From positions 55,132,914 through 55,196,913 of the forward strand of contig CM053267.1 of the NCBI GenBank assembly GCA_028583415.1: a DNA stretch of 64,000 nt, read 5' to 3'. Shown here piece after piece: positions 11,628 through 21,036 of the stretch. Under the pieces are notes generated by a model. It made no database searches. It saw only the letters and a program-made list of their open reading frames with translations, and was not told the DNA's origin. The stretch is from Protea cynaroides. Lineage: Eukaryota; Streptophyta; Magnoliopsida; Proteales; Proteaceae. The stretch's first letter is position 1. Each line of letters starts with the position of its first letter. The position numbers and the translations under genes were made by a program.

Positions 11628-11879
11628 CTTCTATAAACATCATTTTATTTCAACAAGCGAAGAGACAACCAAGGAAAAGTACAAAATTAAGAGAGACATA
11701 GAAGCCATCTTTTCAGCCATGAGAAAAATACCTAATTCACATTGAGTCTTGATCCTCTCCTCTTGAGGTACCCCCATGGGGTATGAGACCCACCTTTGGA
11801 TGGAAAAAGATCCTATGTAACGAGGCCACCCCTGTAATGAGGATCTCATCCACTCAAACTGGATCGACACCCCTGTAGT

Positions 11880-11974
11880 GAGGATCCCATCCACTCAAAC
11901 TGAATCGACATGTATCCTGATCCCTTCAAAGGGCATCGATACATGTAGATCCACATTGAATGGATGAGATCCTC
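11880..11974. repeat. Imperfect hairpin, fold-back repeat
   Basis: Left arm gaggatcccatccactcaa and right arm ttgaatggatgagatcctc are inverted copies, with further pairing through acatgtatc and gatacatgt around a short centre. It may be a small MITE or a folded relic. Flanking DNA (11800-12050) repeats parts of the arm several times. Confidence 0.65.
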
Positions 11975-12392
11975 ATTACATCTCATTGTAGAGGGGGTCT
12001 CACTACAGAGGATCCCAATCCCCTTTGGATGTGGGTCCATTGGATTTGACCCCTAGGTCTTGGGGATGAGGTAATCATGTGGAGAGATTGGTTGATTCTT
12101 ATTGATTTTGGACATAACCTATTGTATTCGAGACCTAGATTTAGAACCATGGTTACACTCACGGCAAGATCAAATTTAGAATCGGTTCAAATTCTTCTTT
12201 CATGATAAGGTTTTTTTTTGCCTTCTCTTTTGGGTTCGGTGATTCCAATAATTTCACTCTTCCAAAGATGAAACCCGAATTTGGATCAGTAATTGGAACC
12301 GTTAAGAGGAAGTAAGAAAGAGTTTCGGAGCTGATGGACGTCAAGAAATACTTCTTATAATAATATTGGCAGAGCAGCAATAAACGTCAAAG

Positions 12393-12465
12393 GATCGCGT
12401 GGCCTAATGGATAAGGCGCTCGCCTCCGGAGCGGGAGATTGTGGGTTCGAGTCCCATCGCGATCG
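12393..12465 (+). tRNA. tRNA-Arg (anticodon CCG)
   Basis: A complete cloverleaf can be drawn. The acceptor stem pairs GATCGCG with CGCGATC, and the D arm pairs GCCT with AGGC. The anticodon arm has loop CTCCGGA, giving anticodon CCG and decoding CGG arginine codons. The T arm is GTGGG-TTCGAGT-CCCAT. The discriminator base is G. The internal A box (TGGCCTAATGG) and B box (GGTTCGAGTCC) for RNA polymerase III are intact, and a T5 run follows at once at 12466-12470. There is no intron, and CCA is not encoded, as expected for a nuclear tRNA gene. Confidence 0.97.
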
Positions 12466-12470
12466 TTTTT
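12466..12470 (+). terminator. Pol III terminator of tRNA-Arg
   Basis: A run of five T residues directly after the discriminator base. Confidence 0.85.
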
Positions 12471-12762
12471 ATGAATGCTTTTTGGAAGAAGAGTTATGCA
12501 ATACTTAGGTTTATGTTAAACGATTCTTAAATGTTTCCTTACTGGGCTATTGGTTATGGACTCATTGTGAGAGCTACCCTCATCTCCAAGGCCTCTCAAG
12601 AAGATCTGCATAGAACCTATACCATCATTTCTCTGCTTCGATCCCTCATCGAACAACCCATGCCCTAGTTTCTTCTTCTTATGGTTCTTTGACTTTTTGT
12701 AGGACGAGTTCACAATCTCCCTTCTTCAAGGCATACTTCTGCTTTCTCCCATAATGGTAGTA

Positions 12763-13186
12763 GGAATGTCAATGGTTTGGTTTGATTCAATTTCAGTCCT
12801 ACAAACCTTAGCCCAATTATGGCCCAATAAAAAATTTCGGCTTTGACCCAGTTTGGTTTCGGGCCAAGCCTGCTGTAATGGGCTCTTATCGGTTTGGTAT
12901 ACCATATAGTAATAAGCTGACTTAATAGCGCAAATTTAGAAAAAGAAAAGAAAAAGAAAGGTTGACTTAATAGGATTTATCGTTCCACTATCCGATGGGT
13001 TTGGTTTTGGTCATATTGATACTGTTTGGTTTGACTTATCAATTGATCCTGTCTGGTTCCAGTTTTTCACGGGGCTTCAAAATCCCAATCCAATTATGGC
13101 CCAATGTAGTTTGATTTCGGTTTGACATGAACTGAATCAGATTGATTTGGGTTTAATTTTCAATTTGAACGCGATTTTGACACCAT
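12763..13186. mobile_element. Degenerate hAT-type MITE, family of 40775-41437
   Basis: Ends aatgtcaatggtttgg (left) and ttttgacacca (right), with an interior rich in gggccaagcc, ggtttggtttg and ttatggcccaat. Same style as the complete copy at 40775-41437, but with mutated ends and no readable target duplication. Confidence 0.5.
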
Positions 13187-13211
13187 TACGTGATGGTTCT
13201 CAAACCTCAAT

Positions 13212-13333
13212 CCTCGGAGACACTGCAGCACCATTCTACAACACCTCCATTACTCTTGTTCTTCACAACCATCCTTGGAGACACCGCAGCACCATTCTAT
13301 GACACCTCCATTACTCTTGTTCTTCACCACCGG
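13212..13333. repeat. Two-copy 61 bp tandem repeat
   Basis: Units start at 13212 and 13273 and share gagacac, gcagcaccattcta and acacctccattactcttgtt. A short open frame overlaps but resembles no known protein. Confidence 0.75.
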
Positions 13334-13624
13334 AGCAGGAGCACCCTTGGGTAGAGCTACCTGCGCTCTTCATCAGGATTGGGCATTCGTAGCAGCAGCC
13401 CTCCGGTACTGGAATAACGTGGTCAATCTCACCCTTGGGTCAACTGATGATGACGGAGGGCGTGAAGCCTTCATTTTGATTGCCACCATCACATCAGGAG
13501 GGCATGAAAGAGGAAGATGGATTCTAGTTTTGTAGAAGAAGTGAAAGGTAATGGAATATGAAAATTATGATCCAAATGTATATCTTATTATTTAAATTAA
13601 TTATTTCAAATAATGCAACCAAAC

Positions 13625-13687
13625 TGTAACAAAACACCACAATAGAAGAATTAAACCAGAAAATCAAAGAAGAAGAAGTAGAAAATT

Positions 13688-13724
<37 letters not shown>

Positions 13725-13991
13725 TCCATGAAAACCCAGCAAGTAGCTGGTATCGAGATCAATAATCTACTCTCCTCTATAGTTGCTTATAGACAAAAAG
13801 GAACCATGACATAGAGAAAGTCTCTATAAATAGAAGAGACGTGAAAGAAAACAAATAATAACCATAAAAGAAACAATAAAACAGAAAAATAAGGAAAGAA
13901 TAAAATTGCCTAGGAGTTGTCGCTGGCACTAGTTACCGCTAGTGACAACTCTTTGTTTATAGAGATGGGCCTGCTGTGGGCCACGTTAACA
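13625..13991 (-). repeat. 3' LTR of copia fragment B
   Basis: Alignable by eye along its length with the LTRs at 56685 and 61641 (shared ctataaatagaagagac-type and tttataagcaaaa-type blocks). It contains a (GA)n run at 13689-13721 and is followed by the shared accctccctcaag purine-tract complement. Confidence 0.85.
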
Positions 13992-14214
13992 CCCTCCCTC
14001 AAGTTTGGAGTATACAGATCACCCAATCCAAGCTTGTGACAGTTTTATCGATACGTTGGTTTAAACAATGACTTCGTAAGAATATCAACAAGTTGATTTG
14101 ATGAAGATACGAAGGGAGTAACAACTATTTTCTTTATAACAACATCTCGAACAAAGTGACAATCAACCTCTATGTGTTTGGTACGTGCAAAAGATTGACT
14201 TTACTACCTACCAT

Positions 14215-15050
14215 CTGGGATGATCATTACATGGAATGAAATTAAAAGATTATTTTTAAAAAAATACTTCTAAGTCTCTAGAGCCGCCACCATCAGAGAG
14301 GAAATCTGTGGCATACGACAGTACACTGGAGAAACACTCCATGAATCTTGAGAGCGTTTCAAGAAACTATGTACTAGTTGTCCACATCACCAGATAAGTG
14401 ATCAACTCCTAATTCAGTATTTTTATGAAGAATTATTGTCCATGGAAAGGAACATGATAGATGCAGCAAATGGAAGAGCTATAGTAGATAAAACCCCTGA
14501 AATTGCAAGAAGGTTAATTGCAAACACGGCTGTAAATTTTCAACAGTTTGGTACAAGAAACGATGTACCACTCAAAAAGGTGAATGAGGTAAATACCTCT
14601 TCCTTCGAACAACAGTTATTTGATCTTACCTCTCTTGTTAGATAAATGGCTGTAGGAAATTTACAGCAGGTAAAAGCTTGTGGGATATGTTCGATGATGG
14701 GACACTCAACTGATATGTGTCCAACACTTCAAGAAGGATCCACCGAACAAACCAATGCTGCAGGTAACTTTTCAGGACCACTAAGACAGTATGATCCATA
14801 TTCTAACACATACAATCCAAGTTGGAGATCATCCAAACCTAAGCTCTAGAGAAAACGGACCAACATGACAGAACTTCTATCAAAATAGATAGCCAACATT
14901 CCAACCCATGCCACTTGTCCCTCAGAATTCAAACTCATCATTAGAGGACATAGTTAAATCTCTTGCTCTAAAAGTATCCAACAGTTTCAAAAGGAAACAA
15001 AATCCAACATTCAAAGTCTAGAGAGCAGAGTGAGTCAAATGGCAACGGCG
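14215..15050 (+). pseudogene. Ty3/gypsy gag remnant (Athila/Tat-like)
   Basis: Plus-strand gag with stops and small shifts. Readable blocks include EEICGIRQYTGETLHES, CPHHQISDQLLIQYFYEELL, then NMIDAANGRAIVDKTPEIAR and a zinc knuckle CGICSMMGHSTDMC (CX2CX4HX4C). The tail reads YDPYSNTYNPSWR and ends in a coil (KETKSNIQSLESRVSQMATA in a shifted frame). These are typical of plant gypsy capsid proteins. A TAA at 14643-14645 splits it. No protease, RT or integrase follows, since the gag sequence runs straight into an inverted LTR. Confidence 0.8.
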
Positions 15051-15056
15051 CCAAAA
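15041..15056 (-). other. Primer-binding site (tRNA-Asp type) of the gypsy LTR
   Basis: On the minus strand TTTTGGCGCCGTTGCC follows the LTR end CGACACGCTACCA. TGGCGCCGTTGCC is the usual site of plant gypsy elements primed by tRNA-Asp. It proves that the LTR to its right points leftwards. Confidence 0.8.
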
Positions 15057-15058
15057 TT

Positions 15059-15925
15059 TGGTAGCGTGTCGAATGCACCAATTTAATTAAATATTTCTTC
15101 ACTGACCTGATTAATAAACTGTAAATAAGATAAGCAAAGGTTGATCCCCACAGAGAATGAATTGATTAAAATTTATATTCTACTCAAACTAAATATACTA
15201 ATTAATGCTAAATAAACACAATAACGAAGGGGGATTTTGGTTGTTTAAATCAAATTGAAAGTAAACAGACAGAATTTAAATAGGAAGATAATTAGATGAG
15301 AATATTCAGTTTTTTGTTCAATATCCACCCGCACATGCAATGAGTAAAATTAATCGCAACGTTAATCTCTTTCTTCCAATCAGAATTAAAGACCCTAGAT
15401 AACGATAAGTTCTGTTACCCGAGTTTTTCATTAAGTACCTCAACTGAAACAAGTTCTTTAGAGACATCTAATCATTGAACAACACTGAATAAGCTCTTAA
15501 TGTTTAATTCAATGACAGCATTAAGAGGGTAGAAAATAGATCAATCTAAGCAACAATCACACACAAGCGAAGATTATTTAACTAAGGTTATATTATTCAC
15601 AATGATGAGACGAAAATTTAGACATAATCATCTATCACTGTTTGCTACTTGTGATTAAAGTCAGGATGATTACATATCATAAATTCTAGATCTAGCAATT
15701 AATATTAATCTAACCAATTTAGCAGGCCATTACTGAATTATTCAGACGAATATCATAAATAAAGAGAAAAAAATAACATAAATAATTCTAATAAAAGAGA
15801 GAATAAGAACAACGTTACTGAATAGAGATTACACCATTGACATGAGTTTGGGCTTTAAAATTTCCTTGAACTGAAAGAGAAAATTAGCTAGACATTACAA
15901 TCCTTTCAAAGATAGATAAATTTTC

Positions 15926-15974
<49 letters not shown>

Positions 15975-16547
15975 ACACTAGTGCTCTATATATATAAAAC
16001 ATGATAATCCTTTGTAACTTATAATTCATTCTTTGTGTAGGATTCCTTCTTTGTGTAGGATTCCTTCTTATATTTAGAATTCTGAAATTATAGAGTCTTC
16101 TTTTTTTCTTTGGAGTCTTTTATTGAGGTTTAGGTTTTCTAACTTGATTAGGAGACTCTTTATGAATTTACATCCACCGTTGAATGCTTTAATCAGATCA
16201 GACAGTTGCTCCAATTTGGATTCTGATCAGATTTTCGTGTTAGACTTTTAGGTAATGTTTGGAGGCCCAAACGAACTCATATTTTTCTCCATAATACTAT
16301 TCCAAAAAGGTTGAGACGTCCTCTACAATTTTACTGAAGACAACTTTTCAATTCTGGAACTCCTTCCACGTCAAAAACTTGTATGAAACTCAGAACATCA
16401 ATATTAAGGATACTGGAAATTTTCTATCTTTTAACAATTAATTCACAATGTCTATATAAAATTCATCTTAATCAGTTCAATAAGGCATAAACATATTAAA
16501 AAGCAAAGTGCAAAGGGAATAAAAATATAAAAATCACACACTTATCA
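15059..16547 (-). repeat. Gypsy LTR, 1.49 kb
   Basis: On the minus strand it begins TGATAAGTGTGTGATTT and ends ACACGCTACCA, both usual for plant gypsy LTRs. It is AT-rich with no reading frame. A (GA)n microsatellite lies at 15931-15971. Confidence 0.8.
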
Positions 16548-16552
16548 GTAAG

Positions 16553-17395
16553 TTCATGAAAGACTAGATTACTTGTAATATAAATAGCAGATTGATTATC
16601 ACACATCAATGACATAGGTCTAGAGATAGGAAATTCAAGTTCTTGTAGAAGAGTTTTCAATCATAACAATTCAGCAGTAGACGTGCTATAACACAATATT
16701 CAGCTTCAGCACTGGACTTAGATATAATAGTTTGTTTCTTATTCTGTCAAATAACCAGATTACCTCCAACAAAAGTACAATATCCAATGGTGGAACGTCT
16801 ATCACCATCAGCTCCTACCCTATTAGAATCAGAATAACCAACAATGTCAAGATTCCGATGTCGATGATAAATAAGATCAATTCCAAGAGATTTCTTGAGG
16901 TATCGCAATATGCAACACGCTGCTTCCCAATGAGCAACTTTAGGAGCATGCATAAACTGACTAACAACCTCAATAACAAAAGAAATATCAGGCCGAGTTA
17001 CAATTAGATAGATCAACTTTCCAGCCAAACGTCTGTATTAATGAATGTCAGAATAGTCAGGACTGTAATAAGTTTCAAGTTTCTGATGTGGATCAATTGA
17101 TGCATCAACTGGTATAGCTCAAAGAATTCCTGATTCAGAAAGTAAATCAAGCATATATTTTCTTTGAGACAAGTTAATGCTCTTACTACTACGAACCACT
17201 TCAATCCCTAAAAACTAATGAAGAAGACCTAAATCTTTCATCTGAAAATCAGTGTTCAAATAAGATTTGATTTCAGCAATGTCTGCCTTGTCATTCTCGA
17301 TAAAAATAATATCATCAACATAAACAGCAATAATAGTGACATGGGAGGAACGGTGTCGTACAAAGATAAAACAATGGCATGTGATATCAAAATTT
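16553..17395 (-). pseudogene. copia B RNase H and RT C-terminal remnant
   Basis: The minus strand encodes an RNase H-adjacent block, with GKLIYLIVTRPDISFVIEVV, QFMHAPKVAHWEAACCILRY and VGYSDSNRVGADGDRRSTIG. It matches the corresponding part of the element at 57433-57783. Stops and frameshifts interrupt it, and RT sequence ends abruptly near 17395. Confidence 0.85.
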
Positions 17396-17776
17396 AGGAT
17401 AAACCTTGTGTCTTTTTAGATTCCAATCCACTTTCTCTCTTGCCACGAGAGAGAAGATCTCAAAGGGAACACCCTATGTGCTCAAAGTGTCATATTCCAT
17501 TTTAAAGTAGAAATGATGCTTTACCAACAAGTTGCTTATGCAACCCACCGTTTTTCGATGGTCTACTCTCAATGAAATTAATGGCATGATCAGGGTGCTG
17601 TGGCCCGGGGGGCCTTGGACGGACAAACCACTGTTGCTCCCAGCCTAGAGGCCAAGGAGCGAAGCAAAATCAATGCATTTCTAAGATTCATTTTTGCATT
17701 GTACTGATACACCTGTCCAATTAGCTTGTGTCAAGATTATTATAGAACCACTTCTCTCGACTCCTGGCTAGCTAGG
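17396..17776. other. Unassigned sequence, no gene seen
   Basis: The stretch includes a GC-rich patch (ctgtggcccggggggccttg) that stands out from its surroundings. I see no credible frame, terminal repeat or RNA gene. Confidence 0.3.
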
Positions 17777-18107
17777 GTTCTCTTTGGTATATTATAGAAT
17801 TAATTATATAATACATTATCACAGAAGTAATTGTTTGGTATGAATTATGATATTATTTTAAAAAAAATTTCATCTACACCCCATCAAAGATTGTTAACAT
17901 CATCTACACCCACAAGAATGCAAAAACATCATTTACACCCCGAAACTTTGACTGTGCTAATCAAAGAAGTCCACTCCGTCAGTTGATTTCTGTTAGATGT
18001 TGACGTCAGGTGGATTGAAATATTTGAAAGACGATAATACCCTTTTGACCTGTTGAAAAGACCATTATACCCTTTACCCAAACCCCTCTCTTCTACTTGT
18101 GCATTGC

Positions 18108-18111
<4 letters not shown>

Positions 18112-18155
<44 letters not shown>
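18112..18155. repeat. (CT)n microsatellite
   Basis: About 44 bp of CT repeats within the MULE-like element, placed like a plant 5'-leader pyrimidine tract. Confidence 0.9.
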
Positions 18156-18157
<2 letters not shown>

Positions 18158-18257
18158 TACTCTATTTTTCGACCTGGGTTCTTTTCTCCGGTAAACCCTT
18201 ATTTAGATCTGTGAGGTTCCTTTCTCTTCAAGTCTTTGAATCTCTGAGGTTCCTTTC

Positions 18258-18560
18258 TCTTCAGATCTATGTTTTTTTTTAGCTCTACATTCTTGTTTTT
18301 TCTCCACTGTTTTTTTCGGTTCTTGAACCTGTTTTCTTCAGATCTAAAGTTTTATGCATCACTCCTAAAACGTTCTTTAGATCTGAGTTTTCTTCTAGTT
18401 ATTCTCTTCAGATCTGAGTTTTTTTTTCAGCTCTACATTCTTGTTTTTTCTCCACTGTTTTTTTCGATTCTTGAACCTGTTTTCTTCAGATCTAAAGTTT
18501 TCTGCATCACTCCTAATACGTTCTTTAGATCTGAGTTTTCTTCTAGTTATTCTTTTCAGA
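18258..18560. repeat. 148 bp tandem duplication
   Basis: Two adjacent copies share agctctacattcttgttttt, ctccactgttttttt, ttgaacctgttttcttcaga and atctgagttttcttctagtt with few mismatches. The high similarity suggests a recent event, or homogenisation. Confidence 0.85.
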
Positions 18561-19703
18561 TCTGAGTTTTCTGAATCATTAGGTATGAATCACCATTCTA
18601 TTGTGGATCCTCCGTTGAATCCTCCAAATAACTAATGATTCCATCTCAACCCCCATATCATGATATCGTGATTGAAGACATTTTTAGTGAGGTTTGAATC
18701 ATAGTAGTAAAACAGAAATTAAAGTTGCAGACAAAATTACGACGGAAGAAACTCCAATGAATCGTTCATATTTTATAAAAAAAAATAAAATGAATCATTC
18801 ATAGATCCTTACCAAGTCCATGAGGATTGCTTCTCACTACAGTGGACCAGAAAACAAAAATATCGCCTGGATCGAATAGAACCAAATCTAAAATCAAATC
18901 TCAGCGAATGATTAAAGCTTGGGGGTGTGGGAATACGGAACCGATATGAGATCCAAAGATGAGAATTGAAGAGCTGATATACATGCTTCTCTCTAAAGAT
19001 TCATAGCTCTTATATTTTAGTAGAAGAAATATAAATCATAAGGAAAAGGGGAAAAGAAGAAGAAGACGATTCCATGGAAAAATAATCGCAGAAATCATAT
19101 CGGGCAAGGAAGAATCCTGAGATGGATCTTTGAATTCGGGCGGGTCGGGTTGAAAACCATAGCGAAACTGGAGTTGGTCATGATAAATACAATTTTGATT
19201 TGAAGGATAAATTAGTAAATGAACATAATTTTTTAATTTTACAATTTATAATTTGAGGGGTAAAATTGTATTTCAATAAATTTAGTGATTTCCGTTAGTT
19301 AAGTGGACCTAGGTGATGTTTTTGCATTCTTATGGGTGTAGATGATATTAGCAATCTTTGATGGGGTCTAGATGAAATTGTTCTTATTTTTATTTATAAT
19401 AAATTGTTATAATCTAAAATCTACAAATAGGTTAGGTGTTTATCTTTATTATCATAATCTATTGTTAGTTCTTTTTTATCTCTAAAGGTATCAAAAGGTT
19501 ATTAGGTTATTAATTACGATTTATAATTTATTTTCATAAATGATTTGTCATAAATAGCTCATAAACATAAATATAAACTATACCAAAGAGCGCCTTAGTT
19601 AATTTTGTATGGAGATCAGCTGTGTATGTTGCTATAGGAATATCTTGCTGCAAGCCAATTGTAGTTCCACAATAATACTCATCCTGATGAGGTCTATAAC
19701 AAG

Positions 19704-19929
19704 CATGGTTTTAAGTATGGGGGTGGGATTGGCCGTATCATTGATCCGTATTGGTATTACAGTGGCCGATATAGATACCTTACCAATACGGCATCGGATG
19801 ACTCAACATTTTAGGTCGACACATGGGCAAAAAGCTATGACATCTTAATGTATCAGCTGATACATATTCGAATCCGTGTCTATTTTAAAGTATGTGATAC
19901 ATATTCCAATACCGTGAATTAAAACCATG
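19704..19929. mobile_element. Small inverted-terminal element
   Basis: A 226 bp segment opens catggtttta and closes taaaaccatg, with an interior of ccgtatcattgatccgtatt and related inverted strings. Size and ends fit a MITE. No clear target duplication. Confidence 0.5.
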
Positions 19930-20021
19930 ATCACAAGGCATATACTATGGTTGTGCAGGGAATTGATTGAGCACAACAATAGGCTATAGTATTATTATCT
20001 CTTTCTTCCTTGAAATCGTGA

Positions 20022-20125
20022 CGTTCTCTCTCTCTCTCTCTCTCTCTCTTCTCAGTAATCGACTACCATTTTTTTTTATCCTTCTCTCTCTCTCTTCCAG
20101 GTAATCGACTACCATTTTTTTTATC
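20022..20125. repeat. (CT)n tract within a short tandem duplication
   Basis: Two units of a CT run followed by gtaatcgactaccatttttt and tatcc. From 20130 to 21030 I see no gene. Confidence 0.7.
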
Positions 20126-21036
20126 CCTTTTACCATATAAGATTTCAATATGCTTCTCTAGCGTCTAAATCCTCCTTCCTATCATCTTTTGTGTCAGGCA
20201 AGAGAACGCTTGGTCCTCATGTTATTGATATCCATGTTGTGCAAAACCATATGAAATCGGGATGGGTCAGTTGAGCCAATCTGATTCCTAAAATTTTGAC
20301 TAAAATAATCCACCACAAACTAAACTACTTATTTACATGATCGTTGTATTAGAAGTTCATCAATTATTAATCAGAAATAGAGTCAAATCTTAAAAAAAAA
20401 AGAAGAATAAAATAAAATAAAATTCAATGAATATACTTTTACGGATAAGTAGATATTTTATTGATCCAAAAGGAGAACACTAGAAGCTTGACAACCCTCT
20501 CGAGGGACTCAGATAGAATTCACAAAAAACCAACAACAACAATGGAAACTAGGTTACAACATAACCAAGGCCCAACCAAAGGAATAAAATAGCCACTACA
20601 CCACATACTCATTTTTTAATGTCTCGAAAATGACTAAGAGTACAACTGGGGGTATTTCTCAGGAAGGCTAGAGAAGTAGAAATAATAACTTCCCTTGTAT
20701 CCTCATCACTCATTAGATGATGCGAGCTATTGCCACTATTATCCTCCCAACACGAGGAGACATCAGTTGAATCTTTGCTGTCCAAGGTATCATTATCGAT
20801 CGGATGACTCCTTGATAAGACCTCCCGCTTGGTTGTTCAATTTGTCTGAATAGTGGACAATCACCTTATCACCAAAATGAACTTGTTTTCCATTCAAATG
20901 ACCACAAGGGGAAAGGGGAGGAATGCATCGACCAGAGAACAAGATCCAATTGTGTTATTCCTCACCTCTTCCCCTGCTTCGATAGGCACTTCACCATTGT
21001 TGTCCACATATGAGCAATTGGAGAAATCTGCTACTG

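Larger units (their letters stand above)
9985..11868. repeat. ~240 bp direct duplication flanking the Pack-type element
   Basis: 9985-10228 and 11628-11868 match along most of their length, sharing acatcattttatttcaacaa, gaagccatcttttcagccat and gagtcttgatc. They flank the TIR element at 10231-11627. This is far longer than any transposon target duplication, so it is a separate duplication event, or sequence carried along with the element. Confidence 0.85.
14186..16547. mobile_element. Rearranged gypsy-derived insertion (gag and LTR in opposite orientation)
   Basis: A 2,362 bp insertion inside copia fragment B. It begins TGCAAAAG and ends TTATCA, flanked by near-matching 5 bp GTACG (14181-14185) and GTAAG (16548-16552). 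The left part is a gypsy gag on the plus strand. The right part is a 1,489 bp LTR on the minus strand with its primer-binding site. The two meet at ggcaacggc (15041), which belongs both to the gag codons and to the primer-site complement. There is no second LTR and no pol. Confidence 0.75.
13625..17395 (-). mobile_element. copia fragment B, split by a gypsy-derived insertion
   Basis: Same family as the element at 56685-61992. A 367 bp 3' LTR (13625-13991) starts TGTAACAAAACACCAC and ends GTTAACA, followed by the purine tract and the RNase H end (14000-14185). The copy then breaks off and resumes at 16553 with RNase H and late RT sequence, ending near 17395. The 2,362 bp between is foreign. 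The 5' two-thirds of the element and the other LTR are missing. Confidence 0.85.
17861..19383. mobile_element. MULE-like non-autonomous element with ~75 bp TIRs
   Basis: Left end atttcatctacaccccatca with catctacacccacaagaatg and caaaaacatc; the right end carries the inverted copies (gatgtttttgcattcttatg, tgatggggtctagatgaaat). Flanked by ATTATTTTA (17852-17860) and TTATTTTTA (19384-19392), a near-matching ~9 bp duplication as Mutator-like elements make. The uninterrupted MITE copies confirm the insertion. The interior holds a (CT)n tract, a 148 bp tandem duplication and no transposase. Confidence 0.75.
17777..19594. mobile_element. MITE split by a MULE-like insertion
   Basis: Ends ggttctctttggtat (left) and ataccaaagagcgcc (right) are inverted. 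The outer sequence (gaattaattatataat, ataatctaaaatctacaa, cataaatgattt) matches a continuous copy at 24657-24928 and a partial one near 27640-27760. In this copy the MITE is interrupted at 17861-19383 by a separate element. Confidence 0.7.

Noticed and set aside
13275..13535. 86-codon open frame as a gene
   Set aside because: Starts inside a 61 bp tandem duplication; no homology, signal or promoter recognised.
18097..18635. Open frames with Ser/Leu runs and a repeated FFLHCFFRFLNLF string
   Set aside because: They translate the CT tract and the 148 bp tandem duplication within a non-autonomous element.
20440..20850. Possible LINE 3' end (minus strand, caataaaatatctacttatc)
   Set aside because: No RT or endonuclease coding sequence and no target duplication found; too weak to call.
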